From contig JAAUUB010000012.1 in assembly GCA_012031215.1 (NCBI GenBank), forward strand, positions 1-39,277: a stretch of DNA of 39,277 nucleotides, given 5' to 3'. Source of the stretch: Microscillaceae bacterium. Its GTDB lineage: Bacteria > Bacteroidota > Bacteroidia > Cytophagales > Microscillaceae. Made by a program: the position numbers and the translations under genes. Positions 35,613 through 39,277 of the stretch are shown here, piece by piece (within the stretch, counting starts at the first letter, position 1; every line of letters starts with the position of its first letter). Under the pieces are notes generated by a model. It did not search any database. It was given only the letters and a program-made list of their open reading frames with translations, and was not told the DNA's origin.

Positions 35613-35682
35613 TTATTGTCTTTTTTTATTTTGACCCTTCAAAGACAAGGGCTTTACTATCGCAAAGGAAATTATTGGCAGA

Positions 35683-37923
35683 ATGCGTCATTTTGTTATT
35701 ATCACATTTTTCATTTTCATTGATTTTTTGATGGCAGGCGCGCGGCCGCTTTTGGCCCAACGCGATGAGCCATACTATGAAGTGTTGTACCTGAACTGGA
35801 AAAACGCTTTTGATGCCGAAGTAAAAGCCCGCACCGCCGCTAAACTCTCTTTGTACTTGGTGAGCATAGACCCTGCCCTGGCTTTGTCCTATGCCCGCGA
35901 AGCTTTTGAAAATAGCCAAAGCATTGACGACGAAACGCTAAAAGCGGGGGCTTTGCTGGCCCTGGGCAAAGCCGAAATAGAACAGGCGCAGCGCAATAGC
36001 GGCATACAAAAACTCAAACAAGCCCTGGCCCTGGCGCAGACCCTCCACAACGTGTGGCTGGAAGCCGAAACCCTCAACGCCCTGGCCCGCATAAAGCTTA
36101 TAGAGAATCGGAAAGCGGCCTATGCTGACGTGATGAAGGCCCTCCAGCTCTCAGAGAGGCATCAATTGGGGCTTTGCCAGGCAGAATCTTATCTAATACT
36201 AGGCGATTGGCTTCGTCTCGACAATCCGCAGGATGCATTAGGGCAATACCAAAAGGCTTTTGAGATTTATCAAAAAGAAAACCAAACCGAAGCCCAAATC
36301 AATACCTTGCAAAAAATGGCCGAAACCCAACTGACTTATCGGGAAGACGGGAGGGCGGCACTTCAAAACTGGCAACAAGCCATCAAACTGGCCGAAAGCA
36401 CGAACCATCCCCGCTTGCTGGCCCACAGTCTCAATGGGCAGGCCCTGCTCAATGCCAGTGCCCTGATGCAATACAAAGCTGCCCTCCAATCTTATTTTCA
36501 AGCCTATGTCATTGCTCAGGAATACGACTTTCTCCTGAGGGGGGCTTCGCTGGCCACTTCCCTCAAAGGCATTGCGAGCTGCTATGCCGCCCTGGCCCGG
36601 CAAGCCCGCCAAAAAGGAAATGAAGAGGAAAAACGCGAGTATGAGCAGAAATTTAAAACCTACCAGCAGTTATTTGTCGATTTGGAAAATCTGAACGGCA
36701 ATGTGGCACTTTTTAAGCAAAAACAAAAGGCTGAAAATCAAAGACGCTACCAAACGGCCAGCCCCATTGTTTCGCTACCTGCGAACGAAAACCGGCTTCG
36801 GGAAATTAAAAATGAGAAAAACGCCATCGAGAACCAAGCCCGTAAAAACGAAATCTCGGTTTTGGAAGCCTCCCGCCAAAAGGCAATTTTGCTCAAAGAA
36901 GAAGACAGTCTTTTTTTATCTCTCACGAATAAAGATGAACTTATCAGCCGTCTTCAGCGTGAGCAGTCCGAAAAAGATGCCCAGATTGAAGTTTTGAGCC
37001 GCGATGCTCAGCAAAAAGAGCTGGAAATCAACCAGACCTACCAACAACGCAATTATTGGCTTTTGGGGATTTTTCTGCTTGTTTTGGGGTCGGGTTTGTA
37101 CTTGGCCTACCACCAGAAACGTTTTCGCCGTCAACTGGCCGTTCAAAAATCATCCTTTAATCAACAGAAAGAACGCATTAACCGTCAGGAAGTATTGGTG
37201 CGGGAGCAAGCCACACTTATAGAACGCAAGGAAGAGGAATTGGTCTATGCCCTGGCTAAGCTAGATGATGCCAAGCTTGACAACCGGCTGATGGCCGAAA
37301 TGATGAAACAAGAAATGGTGCCCCTGCTTTCGGCTTACATCGATAAAAAAAATGTCCCCTCCGAAAATACTTACCTGGCCCAGGAAGGCCAAAAGCTGGT
37401 TTACCTTTTGCAAAGTATGTATGCTTTGCAAAACCAAGTTGGCCCCCTGGTGATGCTGGCCGCTGATTATTCTCTTTTCAAAATAGCCCGCAAAGCCTGG
37501 GAACAGTGCAATTCCTTGTTTAAGGAAAAAAATATGCTCTTTGTCAATCAAATAAGACCTTTTTACTATGCCTTTGGAGAGGAAGCTCGGCTAATGGAGG
37601 TTTTCTTGTTTTTATATTACAACAGTTTGCATTATGCCCCAGCAGGCGGATTTGTGCAACTGGAAGCTGACCAAATCTATCAAGGAGGGAAAAAATTTAT
37701 TAAAATCACATATACCGACCCAGGGCCAGCCATTGCTGCCGATTTGCAGTCGCTGGCTTTCGAGAAATTTAGCCCCGAAGAAGCCCGACCCCTGGCCCTC
37801 ACGATGCCTTATCTGCGGCGGGTCATAGAACAACACGGCGGACAAATCGCCTTGCAAACTAATCGGGAAGAAGGCTTTCAGGTAATTTTCACCTTGCCCG
37901 AGGCCCAGGAAGTGTTTGTGTAA
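35683..37923 (+). CDS. TPR sensor protein with degenerate histidine-kinase domain
   Basis: A protein of 746 residues. The signal peptide (IITFFIFIDFLMAGARPLLAQ) leads to a periplasmic TPR array at about 30-340 (LKAGALLALGKAEIEQAQR; ALGQYQKAFEIYQKE), a coiled coil, one membrane helix at about 456-475 (YWLLGIFLLVLGSGLYLAYH), a second coiled coil, and a C-terminal GHKL-like domain at about 600-740. The domain keeps an N-box-like LYYNSLHYAPAGG (Asn near 645) and a G1-like DPGPAI near 679. But the H-box reads MKQEMVPLL near 540 with no His, and the second Gly of DxGxG and the glycine-rich lid are missing (EEARPLALTMPYLRRVIE). It is probably a pseudo-kinase sensor. No response regulator is adjacent. 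Confidence 0.9.
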   Translation: MRHFVIITFFIFIDFLMAGARPLLAQRDEPYYEVLYLNWKNAFDAEVKARTAAKLSLYLVSIDPALALSYAREAFENSQSIDDETLKAGALLALGKAEIEQAQRNSGIQKLKQALALAQTLHNVWLEAETLNALARIKLIENRKAAYADVMKALQLSERHQLGLCQAESYLILGDWLRLDNPQDALGQYQKAFEIYQKENQTEAQINTLQKMAETQLTYREDGRAALQNWQQAIKLAESTNHPRLLAHSLNGQALLNASALMQYKAALQSYFQAYVIAQEYDFLLRGASLATSLKGIASCYAALARQARQKGNEEEKREYEQKFKTYQQLFVDLENLNGNVALFKQKQKAENQRRYQTASPIVSLPANENRLREIKNEKNAIENQARKNEISVLEASRQKAILLKEEDSLFLSLTNKDELISRLQREQSEKDAQIEVLSRDAQQKELEINQTYQQRNYWLLGIFLLVLGSGLYLAYHQKRFRRQLAVQKSSFNQQKERINRQEVLVREQATLIERKEEELVYALAKLDDAKLDNRLMAEMMKQEMVPLLSAYIDKKNVPSENTYLAQEGQKLVYLLQSMYALQNQVGPLVMLAADYSLFKIARKAWEQCNSLFKEKNMLFVNQIRPFYYAFGEEARLMEVFLFLYYNSLHYAPAGGFVQLEADQIYQGGKKFIKITYTDPGPAIAADLQSLAFEKFSPEEARPLALTMPYLRRVIEQHGGQIALQTNREEGFQVIFTLPEAQEVFV

Positions 37924-38052
37924 AGACGGGCCTTCATCGGCCTTTCATGCAGGTAATTTACTACCAGCTATCCCTCCAGACCATAAGCCAAAAATAGTTT
38001 CTATCTTTAAGCAGATTTTTATCTTTGAGGCTTCAAAAGCATCTAAAAAAAA

Positions 38053-38078
38053 GCGGCATTGCCCAAGAGTTATGCCGC
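38053..38078 (-). terminator. Terminator-like stem-loop facing the minus strand
   Basis: GCGGCAT (38053-38059) pairs perfectly with ATGCCGC (38072-38078) around 12 bases. On the minus strand the stem is followed by about eight T. No minus-strand gene ends here, so it may stop antisense transcription or be part of the leader of the gene at 38094. Confidence 0.5.
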
Positions 38079-38093
38079 AATCACATCAACTGT

Positions 38094-39277
38094 ATGAAAA
38101 GTAATTATTTCTGGGGTCAATGGGAGCCTTCCTATCGCCTGGCCTATTGGCTTATGCTCGGCGTTTTTATAATGAGTATAGTTTCAAGCTTGGTTTTGTA
38201 TTACACAGGCCCGGATTGGTTTTTCGGCTGGCAAACAAACACCCAACTGGAAGGACTAAAGCTTAAAGTGGCCGATGTGCATTTGGGGGCTTTTCAAATC
38301 CCGATTGAAACACCTTTGTATTTAGTAGAAACCCGTTATGAAGCAGCCCCCCTGCGGCCCCCTCATTGGGCTTTTGGGCCTTTGGGGGCGGCATTTTGCT
38401 GGTCTTTACCCTCTTGCTGGCCGTTTTCACGGAGCTAAAGTCCTGGTTTTATGGCCTGGCAATGGGCCTGATGGCCTTGTTTTTGGCCACTTTGGGCCTG
38501 GATTACCTCGGTTTGTGGCCAGCTATGCCCAAAGGTGTTTTGACGGTGGGGCTGGTGGGCTACCTGGCTTTGAGCTTTCTCTTTCAATCTTTTTGGACGC
38601 AGGTGGCCTTTGGTTTGCGTTGGCTGGCTTTTGTGTTTTTGACCTTTGTTTTTGGGCTGGTGATTGCTTACCGAAGCGGGCTAGGGGCTCCGGTGGCCTT
38701 TTTGAGCAATTTTGGGATGCTTGTGCCGATGGGAATCACCCTTTTGTTTATATTTATGACGGCCCACGAAGTCATACGGGGCATTTGGTATGGGCTGGTG
38801 CGTTATAATCCGGAGGGGGGGCGCAGCAATCTTACCCACTTTAGCATTCTCTCACTCATCTACCTTGGCAACCTGGGCCTTATTCTGGCCGAGCGTCGCC
38901 AGTTCTGGATTTCGGGTTTTTACACCATTGACCTGATATGGTGGCTGGCTTTGGCCGCCGTGGTGGGCATAGGGGGCTTTCGGCAACGCAATCGGAGTAC
39001 TTACCTGCGTCTGGCTTTTCCTTTTGCGCCGGTAGGTGCTTTTGTATATCTAGGCCTGGGAACGGTGGCCTTCCTGACGATGTCCTTTCACTTCGCCAAT
39101 GCCAATGATGCTTTTGTAGAGATGCTGAGCGATGTCGTTTTATATAGTTATCTGGGCTTTGGTTTTGCTTTTATGGCCTATTTGCTTAGCAATTTTTGCC
39201 CCGGTGATGGCCGAGCCTTCTCCACTGGACGAAATGGTGTATGAAGGCAAATTAGTGCCCTATTATATGGTCTATTA
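38094..39277 (+). CDS. Multi-pass membrane protein of unknown function, two frameshifts, 3' end beyond window
   Basis: From MKSNYFWGQWEPSYRLAY (38094) one protein runs through two shifts to the right edge. The first is at 38358-38362 (C5; six restore LRPPSLGFWAFGGG), the second at 39193-39197 (T5; four restore SNFAPVMAEP), after which the frame continues as DEMVYEGKLVPYYMVY. About eleven helices are visible, among them FGGGILLVFTLLLAVF, LAMGLMALFLATLGLD, WLAFVFLTFVFGLVIAY, GITLLFIFMTAHEVI and FGFAFMAYLLSNF. A loop with THFSILSLIYLGNLGL and FHFANANDAFVE separates groups of helices. I believe Bacteroidota carry an unnamed family of large membrane proteins with this start and a C-terminal repeat part, but cannot verify it. 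Function unknown. Confidence 0.8.

Larger units (their letters stand above)
35313..35682. other. Divergent intergenic region between hydrolase and TPR-kinase genes
   Basis: An AT-rich region with no gene. It carries candidate promoters for both neighbours (35380-35387 on the minus strand and 35605-35612 on the plus strand). Confidence 0.5.

Noticed and set aside
1-39277. tRNA, rRNA, CRISPR arrays, insertion sequences, prophage
   Set aside because: Looked for on both strands; no cloverleaf-like gene, regular repeat array, transposase motif or phage structural gene was seen.

Overview
The window looks like chromosomal DNA of a member of the Bacteroidota, probably a Cytophagales- or Saprospirales-type lineage. 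The reasons are a SusC-like TonB-dependent receptor with a carboxypeptidase-regulatory N-terminus, a GAF/PAS protein with Bacteroidota-style coiled coils, several TAnnTTTG (-7) promoter matches, few recognisable Shine-Dalgarno sequences, and many small secreted proteins and lipoproteins of unknown function. The species cannot be named from this sequence. I see no rRNA, tRNA, CRISPR array or insertion sequence.

Layout. 1-1875 (-): AT-rich MmeI-like restriction-methylation protein, cut by the window edge. 2060-6064 (-): amino acid permease, patatin-like lipase and MenC. 6129-6494: structured intergenic DNA and a terminator. 6544-9384 (-): large TonB-dependent receptor. 9687-10899 (+): compact cluster of a rhodanese lipoprotein, a 58-residue protein and a Tll0287-like CxxCH lipoprotein. 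10970-11400 (-): wreck of a tricorn-like S41 peptidase. 11618-13155 (+): secreted protein and a small beta-sandwich protein. 13240-16222 (-): bestrophin-like channel, PAS protein and GAF-PAS protein. 16517-19450: Aat, two small membrane/YHS proteins, a Nudix hydrolase and a lipoprotein. 19417-20876 (-): sodium:solute symporter. 21028-22568 (+): ClpS, RecR and an Lrp/AsnC regulator. 22628-23425 (-): GH25 lysozyme. 23511-27149 (+): second symporter, YhhN-like protein and RecF. 27467-29587 (+): methyltransferase and an OpuC-type ATPase. 29671-33462 (-): TPR and other envelope proteins. 33511-34410 (+): CrcB and QueD. 34482-35312 (-): alpha/beta hydrolase. 35683-37923 (+): TPR protein with a degenerate histidine-kinase domain. 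38094 to the right edge (+): multi-pass membrane protein.

How the genes work together. Most are housekeeping or envelope genes in short runs. Aat (N-degron tagging) and ClpS (N-degron delivery to ClpAP) lie within 5 kb, and RecR and RecF are both present. The least ordinary parts are the rhodanese/CxxCH lipoprotein cluster, the two sensory proteins without output domains, the TPR pseudo-kinase, and the methyltransferase joined to an ABC ATPase with no permease.

Quality warning. Ten otherwise well-conserved genes are split by fourteen single-base shifts, most of them in runs of one base (C8, G8, C7, A7, T6 and so on). This is the signature of uncorrected homopolymer sequencing errors rather than gene decay. 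I therefore report each as one gene and give the likely error site. The tricorn-like remnant is different: it has lost almost all of its interior and is a true pseudogene.
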